DNA from: Leptidea sinapis
Taxonomy: Eukaryota > Arthropoda > Insecta > Lepidoptera > Pieridae
DNA length: 64,000 bases
Assembly (NCBI RefSeq): GCF_905404315.1
Contig: NC_066265.1
Span: 24,390,501-24,454,500 of the forward strand
Direction of reading: 5' to 3'
In this document: piece after piece, positions 45,340 through 56,422 of the stretch
Position numbering within the stretch: the stretch's first letter is position 1
How the letters are laid out: every line of letters starts with the position of its first letter
The notes under the pieces: generated by a model
What the model was told of the DNA's origin: nothing
Seen by the model: the letters and a program-made list of their open reading frames with translations, nothing else
The model's database searches: none
Position numbers and translations under genes: made by a program

Positions 45340-45522
45340 ATGTCGGGCTTGGGTGTCAACTACCAACTAAAACCCTCCTCTATGCCGATAGCATTTCCAG
45401 CGTAACGGGCCAAGGCGGTCTAAAAGATTACAAAAAACATTTTGGTAAGAGGCGAGCGAGGATCGAACCGGGCTCTCCGTGGTGAGAGTCTACGGTTCAA
45501 CCTATTGCGTCACCGATGCTTC
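45340..45522 (-). repeat. tRNA-derived SINE (family S1), copy 2
   Basis: The - strand reads gcatcggtgacgcaataggt (A-box region), ctctcaccacggagag (anticodon-arm-like hairpin) and cggttcgatcc (B-box). The body follows to about 45340. It is tRNA-like in order, but it has an irregular anticodon loop and a non-tRNA body, so it is a SINE and not a tRNA gene. The head is shared with 10454-10512. Confidence 0.6.
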
Positions 45523-46285
45523 AAATAATAACCATACTAGTAATCTTCTCATAGTCAAAAAAGTAATTTACGTACATCATTCCACAAACAAACGTAGATA
45601 GACCAGAAGTCGAGTAGATACTCTGTAGATACAAGTCGGTTAACAGTTGAGTAGTTACCCGTGTAATTGGTATTCATGCAATGCCTGGTGCGGAAATTAA
45701 AAATGATTGTACTGCCATGCATATATATCGCTAAGCGTTGATATTGGCCCGAGGTATCATCGTTCAATATCGCCCGCGATAAATATCTTGTCGTAACCCT
45801 TTTATTGCCGCGTATATCATGGTTCGCGTTCTATTGTTACTTAGTGTACTCATAACTCTAACATTATGTTCCTATCTAATAGTGCAGAATAAAATATATC
45901 GTTTAAATTTTCTTCAAATTGTTTCTTACGTCCTATTCGTAATGCGTGTGCACTTAACCTTTAATAATTCTTGAAGTGTGGAGTTGTTTGAAATGATCCG
46001 CACCAAGTTCAACATAGATCACATGCCTAATTTTTTTTTTATTGCGATTATATTTGCGATGTTTCTTCCACGTAAGTACCTATAACCAAAGCATGAAGCT
46101 TCCTAGGGCGGAGTTTTTAGGTGGATACGACATGGATAGTTATAATAAAAGCGTGTTTGTGATTCTTCCGATTATCATTTACCATCAGAAATAAAATTCT
46201 TGCTATTCAATAACTTAACAGGTACACTAATTGTTATATTGTTTTCTTTTAGCGCTGAGGCAGATCTTTTCGAATGTACCTACGA
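45523..46285. other. Noncoding spacer
   Basis: A weak LINE-B-like scrap (cttccacgtaagtacctata, aagcatgaagcttcc, tacgacatgg) lies at 46069-46150. Nothing else. Confidence 0.35.
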
Positions 46286-46618
46286 TCTTATATATAAAAT
46301 TCTCATGCGTTCAATTCACATGCGGTGTTTATAGTTAAACTCCTTCGAAACGGCTTGACTGATTTTCATGAACTTTTGAGTGCATTTTGGGTAGGTCAGA
46401 GAATCGGACAACATCTATTTTTCATCCCCCTAAATGTTAAGGGTGGTGCACGCCAATTTTTTTATTTAATTTTTTGACATTTTTTTTTTAAATTTGTTTG
46501 ATTATGAGTCAGCGTTAAAAAATACATACAACTTAAATTTTTCACCCATCTACGATCAACAGTTACTTTTGTATCGCGATTTTAATATCGGCAATACAAC
46601 GTTTGCTGGGTCAGCTAG
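46286..46618 (+). mobile_element. Non-autonomous Helitron copy 2 (both ends intact)
   Basis: It begins TCTTATATATAAAATTCTC after an A (46285) and ends gctgggtcagCTAG before a T (46619). The interior has the typical ccttcgaaacggcttgactg and gattttcatgaacttttgag blocks and a gtaggtcagagaatcgg block. It is 333 bp with no ORF. It shares its 3' end with 3918-4293. Confidence 0.85.
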
Positions 46619-47415
46619 TAATAATTAAAAATTTGGATTCACATGAAATACTAAATACAGCTGTACATAACGTAATAAATTCTACGATCTAATAATATGC
46701 AATTTAATTATTGTTAATTCCATAGAAATCTAAATATAATTAGCATCTGATTGCAATAAAATTTTTGTTCCAACGTATTGCTTGCACTCGCGAAAAAGTT
46801 GTAGTCAAACTCAAAAATCTAATACACATATAAAAAATCAACCTTTTCATATTAGTCAGATTTTCGCGAAGGATAGGCATACATACAGTAAAAAATTGAT
46901 ACTTAAAGAACAATCTCTATACGTTACAAAAGTTCAATTTCTTCGAAGGTGTCTTTATTATATAAAAGTTTAATATGAATACTTATTATACAATAAAATG
47001 GAACTACAGTGGACCGTGGCCGGAATTTGCTCGTGCACTTAAAAAAATATTAAAACTTCGTTTCGATAAACAACTTAAGTACACACAACGACTTTAAGCC
47101 CAATATTTTACTGCAATCACCCATTATGCATTTTCATTTTGCAAAACGTAATAATTAATGGAAAATCATCATCATGATTACAATGTTAATATTGACTGTG
47201 GCGCCGAGGCATCAGAATTGCACAATTCCATCAAAATATAATGTTTCCGGCTTAAAACGTACAAAAGCTTACCTTTGGTTGTAACTCTTAAATGTTTGCT
47301 GAAACACATCGATGTTGCCTCAATTAAAATGTATTGCCGTCTGAACTCAGTTCCGTTTTTAAACTTTCGTTGTATTTACCTCTGTGTTGTGTTGTTTTTA
47401 TTTTAATATAAACGA
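46619..47415. other. Noncoding spacer
   Basis: Nothing recognised. Confidence 0.35.
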
Positions 47416-47701
47416 GTGGGAGGCTCCTTTGCACAGGATGCTGGCTAGATTGTGGGTACCACAACGGCGCCTATTACTGCCGTGAAGCAGTAATGTGTAA
47501 ACATGTCTGTGTTTCGGTATGAGGGGCGACGTAGCTAGTGAAATTACTAAGCAAATGAGACTTAACATCTTCTGAGAATTCTCAGAATTTTAGGTATTTT
47601 AAGAATCCTGAGCGGCATTACATTGTGTTGGACATGGCATATCAATTGAGTCATCAGCTGAACGTCCTGCTCATCTCGTCCCTTATTTTCATTAAAAAAA
47701 A
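47416..47701 (+). mobile_element. Rep-A copy 11 (internal deletion)
   Basis: It runs from gtgggaggctcctttgcaca to a cattaaaaaaaaac tail. About 30 bp around the tctcaaggtgacgagcgcaa block are missing, with ttctgagaattctcagaatt at the junction. Confidence 0.9.
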
Positions 47702-48560
47702 ACATATTCCCCAAAGTGCAAGTGTGAGTCTAATACTTAATTATTTATGACGTAACTAAAACAAAACGGTGTGTACTTTCAGAAGTTATTGAACGGCTGA
47801 CCGCACAACAGAAAACTTCGCGCTACATAGCCAAGCGTGGCAGATCAGTCTCATTCAGTATCGCCAAAATAAAGTGTTCAGCTCTCCTATAAACGTTTTC
47901 ACAACAATAAGTTCTTTAAACTTAACAATACATACTAGAAGAAACTAATCAGTCGCAGTACTCATTGAAGATGCTAACTATTTTGTATACTTAGATCATT
48001 ATATACCTTAAATTATTGTTTATTATATTAAAGCACTCTCACCAATGAGAGGCTTCTTTGCTGATATAGTTTTCGATTATAATAAGCTAAAATGACAGCA
48101 ATTAATTCAGAAGCGTCAGTTCTACAGCTTCAAGGGACCACAGAAGCTATGAATACCAACCACCAAGCGTTTTTGAGTTAAATAAAAAAAAATTACAAAA
48201 GTATTTAATAAGTACATAGTGTTACGTCTTATGGTTCGGAAACCTTCGTCACCAAGTTCTTATCGTACTTGACCAAATCTTTCGATCAGGGATATCAAAC
48301 CTTAAAAATAAATTAATAATTTCTTCGATTCTTCACGCTATGAGTATGGGAACAACCTATATACAAAAAGCAATGAATGATTTCATACCGTTTCGATGTA
48401 CCTAAGTTCATCACTGAATTTTATTATTTGACAATTTTAACACACTTTGAATCTTTTCTTATAATAATAATAGTAATAATAAAGCCATTTCATTCCGAAC
48501 TAAAAAACATTTAACATTTGAATAACCAATAATCTTAAGCTAAAATGTATAAACTATAAA
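47702..48560. other. Noncoding spacer
   Basis: Nothing recognised. Confidence 0.35.
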
Positions 48561-48561
48561 A

Positions 48562-48905
48562 TATCTCTTAGTTCGGCGTGCCGATTGGCAAAGGCCTCCT
48601 CCAAGGATTTCCACTCCTTTCTGTTTTGGGCAACTCTTCTACAGTAAGATCCTGCTGTCAATTTTATTTCATCTTCCCACCTTGTGTGCTATCTTCCTCG
48701 TTTTCTTTTGCCATCTCTCGGGTACCATTCGGTAAGTCTTTTGCTCCATTTCCCCACTTTATCTCGCATCAAGTGCCCTGCCCATCTCCACTTTTGTTGG
48801 TCGATTCGTTTGAGTACGTCGGTAAGTTTCGTAGTTTTCCTTAGGTCAGTGTTTCTTATCTTATCCTTATCTTTCTTAAGCTTTTTATAATTCTTTCGCA
48901 ATCTT
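48562..48905 (-). pseudogene. RTE-type LINE RT C-terminus, frameshifted
   Basis: The - strand reads RIRNTDLRKTTKLTDVLKRI then DQQKWRWAGHLMRDKVGKWS and TEWYPRDGKRKRGR. A frame change then gives DEIKLTAGSYCRRVAQNRKE and WKSLEEAFANRHAELRD. The order WAGH, GRP, WED-I, EAF is the RTE-family end. This copy belongs to a different RTE lineage from the ones at 10.3-10.7, 31.0, 49.5 and 51.6 kb. The + strand ORFs here are shadows. Confidence 0.85.
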
Positions 48906-49282
48906 TAATCACTTGTAAACTAGTCTCAATCGAACGAACAGAATCATATCCAACGTATAAAGTAGAAGAATATTTTTCAGTTAACATTTCATATTTATAC
49001 AACTTTGATCCTCGCAGTTTAACTTTCGCTGGATGCACATTCGAACACGTATTTGCATATGAATTCATCGTTTCGTGCGACATATTCCCCTTTCCACTAT
49101 ATCCATTAAACTCTATAGTATCAATGAAATAGTTCCGGATTTTTTTAATATTGAAATGTGTTGCATTTGAGCGAATGTTTTACAAGCGATGACTGAGCAA
49201 TCTCGCGTTTCAATGCGTGACATGTTTTATGTTTTATTTCATCATTGCAATACATATTGAAATAAAATTATCGTGGGTAGAA
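48906..49282. other. Noncoding spacer
   Basis: The - strand ORF 48856-49083 runs upstream of the RTE tail and could include a diverged part of it (DCERIIKSLRK). Not resolved. Confidence 0.3.
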
Positions 49283-49452
49283 TAAGGGACGAGACGAGCA
49301 GGACGTTCATCTGATGGAAATTGGATTATTGAAAAACCCAAAAATTCTGAGCGGCACAACAACTGCGCTCGTTACCTTGAGACATAAGATGTCAAGTCTC
49401 ATTTGCCCAGTAATTTCACTAGTTACGGCGCTCTTCAGACCGAAACACAATT
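49283..49452 (-). mobile_element. Rep-A copy 12a (3' half)
   Basis: It runs from aagggacgagacgagcagga to gaccgaaacac, with a ~35-bp deletion after gatggaaattg. It is cut off at 49452 by RTE sequence. Confidence 0.87.
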
Positions 49453-49621
49453 CGATGGACAGTGTTTGTAGGCCCTCCACAAGTTGACCGATGATTTGGG
49501 CAAAATCGCCAGAACATGTTAGATGAGGACAGCGCAGGAGGAGCGCGCCGATCGTCGTGGAGATCTTTGGGGGAGGCGTTTCTCCAGCAGTGGACTTCTT
49601 CCGACTGATGATGATGATACC
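49453..49621 (+). pseudogene. RTE-type LINE 3' end inserted between Rep-A halves
   Basis: The + strand carries relics of VGPPQVDR, then DEDSAGGARRSSWRSLGEAF and LQQWTSSD followed by a (GAT)n tail (tgatgatgatgat). This is the same RTE lineage as 30996-31158, in the opposite orientation. Confidence 0.85.
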
Positions 49622-49805
49622 GGGTACCACAGCGGTTCCTTTTTCTACCGTCAAGGAGAAGTTTGCAAGCATTATGATGTTTTGGTTTGAAGCGAACCGT
49701 AGCTATTGAAATTACTATGCTTATGAAACTTAACATCTTATGTATAACGGTGACGATTGTGATGCCGCTCAGATTTTAGGTTCAATCAAGAATCCTGAGT
49801 GTCCC
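49622..49805 (+). mobile_element. Rep-A copy 12b (inverted relative to 12a)
   Basis: From gggtaccacagcggttcctt through gaagcgaaccgtagctattg and acttaacatcttatg to aagaatcctgagt. It lies on the opposite strand to 12a, and the RTE tail separates the two. Confidence 0.85.
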
Positions 49806-51544
49806 TGTTTTTTAATACATTTCTAATGCTCGTCCCATTATCTTATAGAAAAAAAACCAATAAACCTATTTTGAGCTTTGTTTGAACCTTCTTTATAATC
49901 CATTGGTTTTAAGAGCGTTCGTTCCTCACCATGATATTTTTAAATCTATGTCTTTAAAGGTGTATTTAGTGAAATTGAATAACGGTTAATTGTTAGTACT
50001 AGTAACTAGTTTAAAGCTGACAACTTCTTGGATTTCCTCTGTTATCGAAGAAGAGTATGGGGTGTTTTATACGCTCGTTGGTCCTCCTCTTACAAAAAAT
50101 AATTAAACAATCATTAATAATTCACCATTTACATCTATTTCCAAAAGCCAAAAGAATTTTCTGTCTTGTAATCTTACCCTTAAATCGACTCAAAGTTAAT
50201 ACCCAAAAAACAAGCACCCCGAAAAGTCTCAAATTCGTTAGCAATAAGATTTTTTAACAAGAAATATATTTGAAATGTAGGAAGAGTTAATAGAATTTGG
50301 TGTTTACAAGAGTTTCGTGTAGCGAGAAACGCTAAATATTTTTAAAGTTACCGCTTGGCTTTTCCGATATGTTTATTTTGGCTCGCCCAATATATTTATT
50401 AGGGAAAGCCTCGATCGAGATCTTCCCTTATTGGTTTCAACGTGGAACGTAATCTTCTTATCTGTTTATTGTTATTGAGTTTTAATGTAATTTTTTCTTC
50501 TGTTACAAATGTAACGTTTAAAAGCACCTTTACGTTTTAACCGAAATTGTTTCCGCTCAAACATCTCATTATAAATGTATTTTACATAAAATAAAACGCC
50601 CATTGTTTGTGTGTTGACTTTCCATCAGTATGGTAATTGTGCAAAAATATTGCTTAAAATAACGGCTGCGTGGCTTGAACCTAGAATTAAATAAAAATAG
50701 TCCACAAAATTAACTCAGTAGGCGATATTTTATCGATGTTTACTGAAACAACGTTTTCACATTTGTTGCACACTCGATTCATTTATGTAAATAATTATAA
50801 ATCGACAACTTTATTATTTTCTTTGATCAAAGCTAATGTTTCATATTAATTTAAAAAAAATACTTTTTAACGGATCCAAGGCGTGTAATTTGTAGATGTA
50901 TTTATGCATAAAAGTTCATTTTCAATATTATTTATCTAGCCCGATGTTTGACCTTTGCAGGGTCACATTTTCAATGAAAGAAAAAATACCTCTGTTATGT
51001 TTCAAAAAAGTTTACTCTTCACAGCTTTTTGGGAGCTTATTTTCACTCCCTGGCAAAATTTTGTGTTTGACTAACCCTTATATGGGAATGTTACTTTAAA
51101 ACAGTTGGATAGAAACAAACGAAATTAATTCGGCACTTCAATTTATCAAGCTACGGACTAACCATTGTTTATCGCGTCTAGTTTTAGTATCATTTTAGTT
51201 TTACGACTCCATATGTTAAATGACAATCGTAAAATGTCTGTGTTTTATACAGACCATAAAATCTTTGAGCAGCAAAGTATTGGCGGAATGTTTGACGTAT
51301 AATAGATAATCCATTCACAGGCTGTTCGCCGGGGACTAGCTTAATGATACCCAATAAAATCTTTTCGTTCGAATGTGTTTTGGTCGAGTTTCGACGGAGA
51401 AAGAATACTGATTTTCTCTATATTGATTGATTGACACGGTCTATTATTATGTTTATAATTTATATGTTGAAAAGAAAATATGAAAGTTATTCTTTGTAAT
51501 TTTCGGTCGATAATCCATCGCAATGTCAGCTTAACCAAATTCAC
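49806..51544. other. Noncoding stretch
   Basis: No gene or repeat recognised over 1.7 kb. The 67-residue + strand ORF at 50896-51099 is not supported by any motif. Confidence 0.35.
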
Positions 51545-51718
51545 CGCACATAGCTCTGATGGCGAATGTAGCGAAACTGAAGTGGCACTGGGCAGGGCAC
51601 ATTGTTCGACGGACAGATGGCCGTTTGGGCAGTAAAGTCCTCGAATGGCGACCACCTTCCGGAAGAAGGAAGTGTTGGTAGATCCCCACAAGATAGACCG
51701 ACGACCTAGGCCCTAAAG
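51545..51718 (+). pseudogene. RTE-type LINE RT C-terminal fragment
   Basis: The + strand reads IALMANVAKLKWHWAGHIVR RTDGRLGSKVLEWRPPSGRR with an in-frame TAG soon after (KCW*), then TDDLG. The - strand ORFs at 51341-51752 are shadows. Confidence 0.85.
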
Positions 51719-51779
51719 AATCATTAAGAGAAAAATTTAAAGAAATAAACATTTTGACTGTGAAATAAATATTCTTGAT

Positions 51780-52262
51780 AATTTATTCTATATGTTCATA
51801 AGCACATTGAGGAATTTGCTAGAAACTCATCAAAATCATAATGTTAATATGAGGAACGAACATAAATTTGTTATGCCTACTACTCGGTCAAGTCGAGTTA
51901 GTAAGACTTTTATTAGGCGAAGTATATGCTTCTACAATATGATCCCAGAAAATGTACAAAACAAATGTGTTACGAAATTTAAAAGAATTGTTAAGAAACA
52001 TTTTTGTGGAAAAGGTTTATTATAACATAAACGATTTTCTTAATGATACCACAGACTGGGAATGAAGTGGACACCCTCAGGCTCTTGAATTATAAATGTT
52101 AATTATATATAACATTGTAATCCATATCTTTTATTTAAAAAAAGCCCGCTGAGTTTCTTGCGCCCGTTCATCTCAGGTCTGAGGCAGTCTATTTTGAATG
52201 GATGGTACTTTTTGACGTTCAATTGAATCCTATTTTGAATAAAAATATTTCAATTTGATAAA
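51780..52262 (+). pseudogene. LINE 3' end (family Z), copy 2
   Basis: The ORF 51792-52025 reads FISTLRNLLETHQNHNVNMR, NEHKFVMPTTRSSRVSKTFI and FYNMIPENVQNKCVTKFKRI, ending at a premature TAA. One base lost near 52015-52020 moves the true end (YNINDFLNDTTDWE) to another frame. The 3' UTR with agtttcttgcgcccgttcat and ctcaggtctgaggcagtcta, and an AATAAA-like end, follows. CR1/Jockey-type reverse transcriptases end this way. Confidence 0.8.
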
Positions 52263-52638
52263 TGTAAAAACTATCGCCTTCTAACAAGTGATTCCCACAC
52301 AGTTATGTCAAGGCTAACGAAAAGGACATTTAAATAAAACAGTTAAGCATCGGCGCGTAGTGTCGACGCATGAATATAAAGTAAGGAACTATCGCCAGTA
52401 AAAACAGTCCGTACTACGTAGCAGTAAAGTACTTCTGTTACGATTTATTACAATGGCAACGCGTTTCCAAACCACCGTTGCGGTCGTTTCGGTGCTTTTA
52501 TACGAATACAGTATCTTCAGGGCGACATTATGTTGCGTGCGAAATAAATCACTGGGGTTCGGACTGCGAGCGCAATGATTTTGTATTCTTACTTTTTAAA
52601 TTCGATTATAATCAAATCTGTCTCTTCATTAATGTGTC
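52263..52638 (+). other. GC-richer stretch with a 41-codon ORF
   Basis: ATATAAAG (about 52376) precedes an ATG at 52453 that opens MATRFQTTVAVVSVLLYEYS and ends at 52578. The peptide has one hydrophobic segment. It could be a chance ORF or part of a mobile element upstream of LINE-B. Not called as a gene. Confidence 0.2.
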
Positions 52639-53011
52639 TTCTACCGCATTTATCACGGGGAGTGTTCCGAAGAGCTGTTCAACCTGATTCCTGCCGCCGA
52701 ATTTCACCTTCGTACGACACGCCACAAGTTACGATATCATCCCCAGCATCTGGATGTGTGGCGGTCCTCCACAGTGCGGTTTTCAAGGAGCTTTCTTCCT
52801 CGTACCACGAAGCTGTGGAATGAGCTTCCTTGTGCGGTGTTTCCGGGACGATACGACATGGGTACCTTCAAGAAAAGCGCGTACACCTTCCTTAAAGGCC
52901 GGCAACGCTCTTGTGATTCCTCTGGTGTTGCAGGAGAGTGTGGGCGGCGGTGATCACTTAACACCAGGTGACCCGTACGCTCGTTTGTCCTCCTATTCCA
53001 TAAAAAAAAAA
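52639..53011 (+). pseudogene. LINE-B 3' end, best copy
   Basis: A continuous frame of 104 codons (52639-52953) reads FYRIYHGECSEELFNLIPAA then EFHLRTTRHKLRYHPQHLDV, WRSSTVRFSRSFLPRTTKLW, NELPCAVFPGRYDMGTFKKS and AYTFLKGRQRSCDSSGVAGE, ending CGRR and TGA. A 58-bp 3' UTR ends attccataaaaaaaaaaa. It is the C-terminal end of a CR1/Jockey-type LINE ORF2 without the catalytic domain. As the longest undamaged copy, it serves as the reference for the family. Confidence 0.9.
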
Positions 53012-53465
53012 AATCAAATCAAAATCACTTTATTCATGTAGGTCAAGGAAATGACACTGATGAATGTCAAAGTTTTCTTTTCTTTTTATATTTACATACA
53101 CTTTGGAAAAGATTGATGTTTGAGAAGATGTGGCAAGAAAGTCATTGACATTTTTTTAAATCAACATTTGCAGCTTAATCATTCCAAATACAATATATAT
53201 ATATAAAGTAGTAGTAATACTTAATGCCATACATGAGTAGGTACGTAAAAAAAAGTAAAGGTAAATTAATCCGTAAACACAAGAGATATTGAGTACTACA
53301 ACTGTACTATTACCGATTACTAATTTTCGACCAGGTCACATGTCCTGACGCGAGTTTAACATTCTATAACCATCCCAAGAAAAGTGCTGAACGCTGCTAA
53401 TGAACTTCTTCGCCACAGTTTGAAAATAATAATTATTAAATACATGCTAATTATCCCTTCCTGAA
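53012..53465 (-). repeat. 3' UTR of another LINE, opposite orientation
   Basis: The block aaatcaaatcaaaatcactt, tattcatgtaggtcaaggaa, atgacactgatgaatgtcaa is the reverse of a common lepidopteran LINE 3' end. Further blocks are acatacactttggaaaagat and ccaagaaaagtgctgaacgc. It abuts the A-run of the LINE-B copy tail to tail. Identification is from memory. Confidence 0.6.
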
Positions 53466-54574
53466 AAAAAAATCATAAGTTGATAATTGAAGTTATAAGA
53501 TAGAGAATAATGATCAAATCAAGTTTTAAATGCTCAGTCCCGTTAGGATCTGTTTTATTCGACAACCAACTACGTGCCACATGTAGCGTCTCAAGAATGG
53601 GCGTCATAAACTGAGTATAGTCTTGTCATTATCGTAATAACATCCCTCGAAATGGCCGTAAACATGTTTGACAATAACAGGTAGTATTGTGCTCGCAACA
53701 ATAATGTAATTAGAATAATTATGATACACGAATGAATACACAGTGAATATAGAAGTTATGATACATTTAGTGGTTTCTAAATAACAAGTGCTATTCTCAA
53801 TAAAATAAAGTTTTCTCAATAAAATAAAAACTTTTTAACAAGCTGGCATTGCCATACTATAAAAAACTAGTAATCCAATCGCCTATTAAAAGGTCGTCAA
53901 AAATGTCCGTGCGGCGTTGTATATACAATTACTTATGTAGAAATTAACTTAAAAGCGACGGATGTGTCGCATGTAAGCATTTCGTCGGCGATGTATTTTA
54001 TTTTAAGCAATTGAAATGTAATTATTTAGGAAAATGATTAAAAACATTAGGTTGGGTAAATAATTTTGTTTATTTAAATATCCTTATATTATTCCAGTTT
54101 TCACTGAACACATTTTTCATTGCGTGGCGTTGTGTTTAAAGCGCGGTCAAAACACAACTGAACGATAACTCTGCCTAATAGATGCGTAGGCTTCAGACAA
54201 ATTCTGAGCATTATTGTGAGTCTAGTTACTGTACGTCAATGCAATCTGGCCCTCGTTTTATTATTCTCTCTATTCTAGTATCACCTCGAACCATTTGACT
54301 GCGTGGAACGCCGAGCTGATCGAATTTGCAGTGCTAAAAATGCTTAAGCGCTTCTAAGAAAGTTTGACTTCAAAATTTCAAATGTATAACAAATCTTCCC
54401 GTATATACGAGTAATACGTAACAAAGTGTAGGCAAGTGTAACAGTTTCGGGTCGGTTTGCGACCGCACGGCCGCGCTGTCACTATCAGCCGCTACACCAG
54501 TTACATTTATAATTAACATCCACTCTCCAATGTATCATACTTTTGATTGCCACAATGTTGTTATGTGCTCTTAT
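53466..54574. other. Noncoding stretch
   Basis: GC-richer patch at about 54430-54510 (gaccgcacggccgcgctgtc), otherwise nothing recognised. Confidence 0.35.
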
Positions 54575-54608
54575 ATTTATTTTATTCATTTCTGTTTCAG
54601 GTAAGTCT
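54575..54608 (+). promoter_or_regulatory. Candidate recursive splice site (ratchet point) 2
   Basis: A long T-rich tract (tatttattttattcatttct then gtttcag) is followed at once by GTAAGTCT. The 3' splice site ends at 54600 and a consensus donor begins at 54601. It is the stronger of the two sites. Both are on the + strand, 20.1 kb apart. Confidence 0.6.
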
Positions 54609-54810
54609 CGGGCACGAATACAATTTTCAACTTTGGTGCGTATGGTAGCAATAAACGAAAGATAGAATGACGTCCGATAGAGTGACGTATCCCAAAGCTA
54701 TGAAAATTGGTATATAGGTATTTGTATTTATTCGTGGAGAATTTGTTTCCACTATGTTGCAGCTTTCAATAAGTTGGTCCCACAGCATACCAACATTTAT
54801 ATCTACTCTT

Positions 54811-55115
54811 TAATGGAAGTGGAGGACAAGCGAGCATAGGGGCTTACCTGCTGTCAGGTGATCACTGCCGCCAATATTCTTCTGATGCTCAGAAGAATCA
54901 CAATAGTGTCCCGATATTTTTAGAGGTGTAGGTATGCGCTGTCCTTGTAAGTACCTACATCGCATCGTCCTGGGAATATCGCGAAAGGAAGCGTATTCCA
55001 TAGATTGGTTGTTCGTGGATGAATGTTCGTTAAAAAACCGCACTATAAAGGTACCCCAGTCTTGCAGATGGTGGGGATGATATCCAAGTTTATAGCGTGT
55101 CGTACGAGGGAAGAA
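54811..55115 (-). pseudogene. LINE-B-related 3' end, diverged copy 6
   Basis: The - strand reads RTTRYKLGYHPHHLQDWGTF and IVRFFNEHSSTNNQSMEYAS. Further blocks of the tail follow, with several frame breaks. It is clearly older than the copies at 24.6, 38.4 and 52.7 kb. Confidence 0.75.
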
Positions 55116-56026
55116 ACGCTGCAATATTAGAACCCGGAGAATGTATACAATCCGCCAATTAATTAATAGAATAATCTCTCACACCAACCATCCAGGAATA
55201 AAAAAAATGGACAATGCTCCCAGCAGGGCATTAATAAACATTTATTTAAGTAGATTGTAAACGAAACTTTTGTGCGAATGTTAAAGTTATAAATTTTAGC
55301 TTTGAATAAATGGTTAGAAACTCATTGACACAATGTAAAATCGAATAAATTAGAGTTTCAGAGTATTTGTTATAAAATCAATACAAGGTGATGCCACAGA
55401 AATACTCGAACGCTTCGATTCAATCGAAAACAACAAGAAAAAAAATCATTGGAGTTAGAGGAGGATACCGACATGTTCCAATCTGTTTTCGATATTCGAA
55501 AGATCGACAATGACATTGTGATTCCTCTGAGTAACAAATGTCTCGTTATTCCTCCTTATCCATGAAAAAACAATCGTTATAAAGTTTCCATTTATGTTCA
55601 GCTTGTAGAAGTTATCTAACAAAGCTAGCACGAGGAAGTAATCTGTTTTATTTGTGCACTTGATCAGTGTATCTATTTGTATATCGCCAGTTATTGGTTC
55701 CAAGTGAGAACCAAATATTGTGCCACTCAACCCTTTTCAAACGGCGCTACCTACGTATTGTAGCTGCACAGACCTCGTTTCTTATAAAAGCTTCGCGTAT
55801 TATGCTCCTGTAGGATATGAGGAAATTGGCTGAATGGCTTTATATGAAAACCTCGCGTAATCTTCGGATACAACCTACAATATCCTGCACTTGGCATGTC
55901 GACCATTATATTTTTTCATCACACAAATATTTGTGGAATTAGATCGGTTCAGGATAGAATATAATCGGGCAATACTTGTTTGTTTTTTTTTTGTTGAATT
56001 CATTATAGAAATTTACTGAAAATTTA
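55116..56026. other. Noncoding spacer
   Basis: The 91-residue - strand ORF at 55455-55730 has mixed composition but no recognised domain, and is left uncalled. Confidence 0.35.
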
Positions 56027-56135
56027 TTGAAGAAGGCGTAATTTAGCGGAAATCCGAAATTATTCAAAAGTTTTGAGTTTTCTTAAGTGTTATTTCTGCC
56101 AATATTTGTCTTTTTTTATATATATATATATATAT

Positions 56136-56310
56136 GAGGAGTAAAACGGGCAAGAGGCTCACGGGATGGGAGTGGTGGGGCAACCGCCCATGGACATCCG
56201 CAACAACACGTGTGGGAGATGCGTTGCCGGCCTTGAAGATGGGAGTATGCTCTTTTCTTGAAGGTCCCTAAGTCTTATCAGTTCGGGAAAACAGCAGCCG
56301 CTACTTAATA
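56136..56310 (-). repeat. LINE 3' fragment (family E), copy 2
   Basis: gaggagtaaaacgggcaaga, ggctcacgggatggg and gggcaaccgcccatggacat, then gttgccggccttgaagatgg and aaggtccctaagtcttatca. Related to 39859-40095 and, more distantly, to LINE-B in overall plan. Confidence 0.7.
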
Positions 56311-56369
56311 AAACAAAGTGGGTACACCTGTCAGACTAAGTTCAGGTCTCATGCCAGAGTTTGGCGAGT

Positions 56370-56422
56370 CAACATCGCCTCAGGATTCCTCGTGTAGAGG
56401 CGAAACACGTGTCGAATTGATT
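56370..56422 (+). ncRNA. Hammerhead-like motif, copy 3 (core mutated)
   Basis: CTCAGGA (56379-56385) replaces CTGAGGA, changing an invariant G to C. Stem II (TCCTC/GAGGC) loses its closing pair. GAAA (56402-56405), the ACACGTGT stem III and GTC (56411-56413) are intact. It should be inactive. Confidence 0.55.

Noticed and set aside
49307..49736. 121- and 105-codon - strand ORFs, the longest in this part of the window
   Set aside because: They run through a Rep-A half, an RTE tail on the opposite strand and another Rep-A half, so they are chance antisense frames across a repeat mosaic.
52453..52578. 41-codon ORF with a hydrophobic segment after a TATA-like motif
   Set aside because: There is no splice, family or conservation evidence, and it lies just upstream of a LINE insertion. 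It is mentioned only as part of the noncoding stretch.
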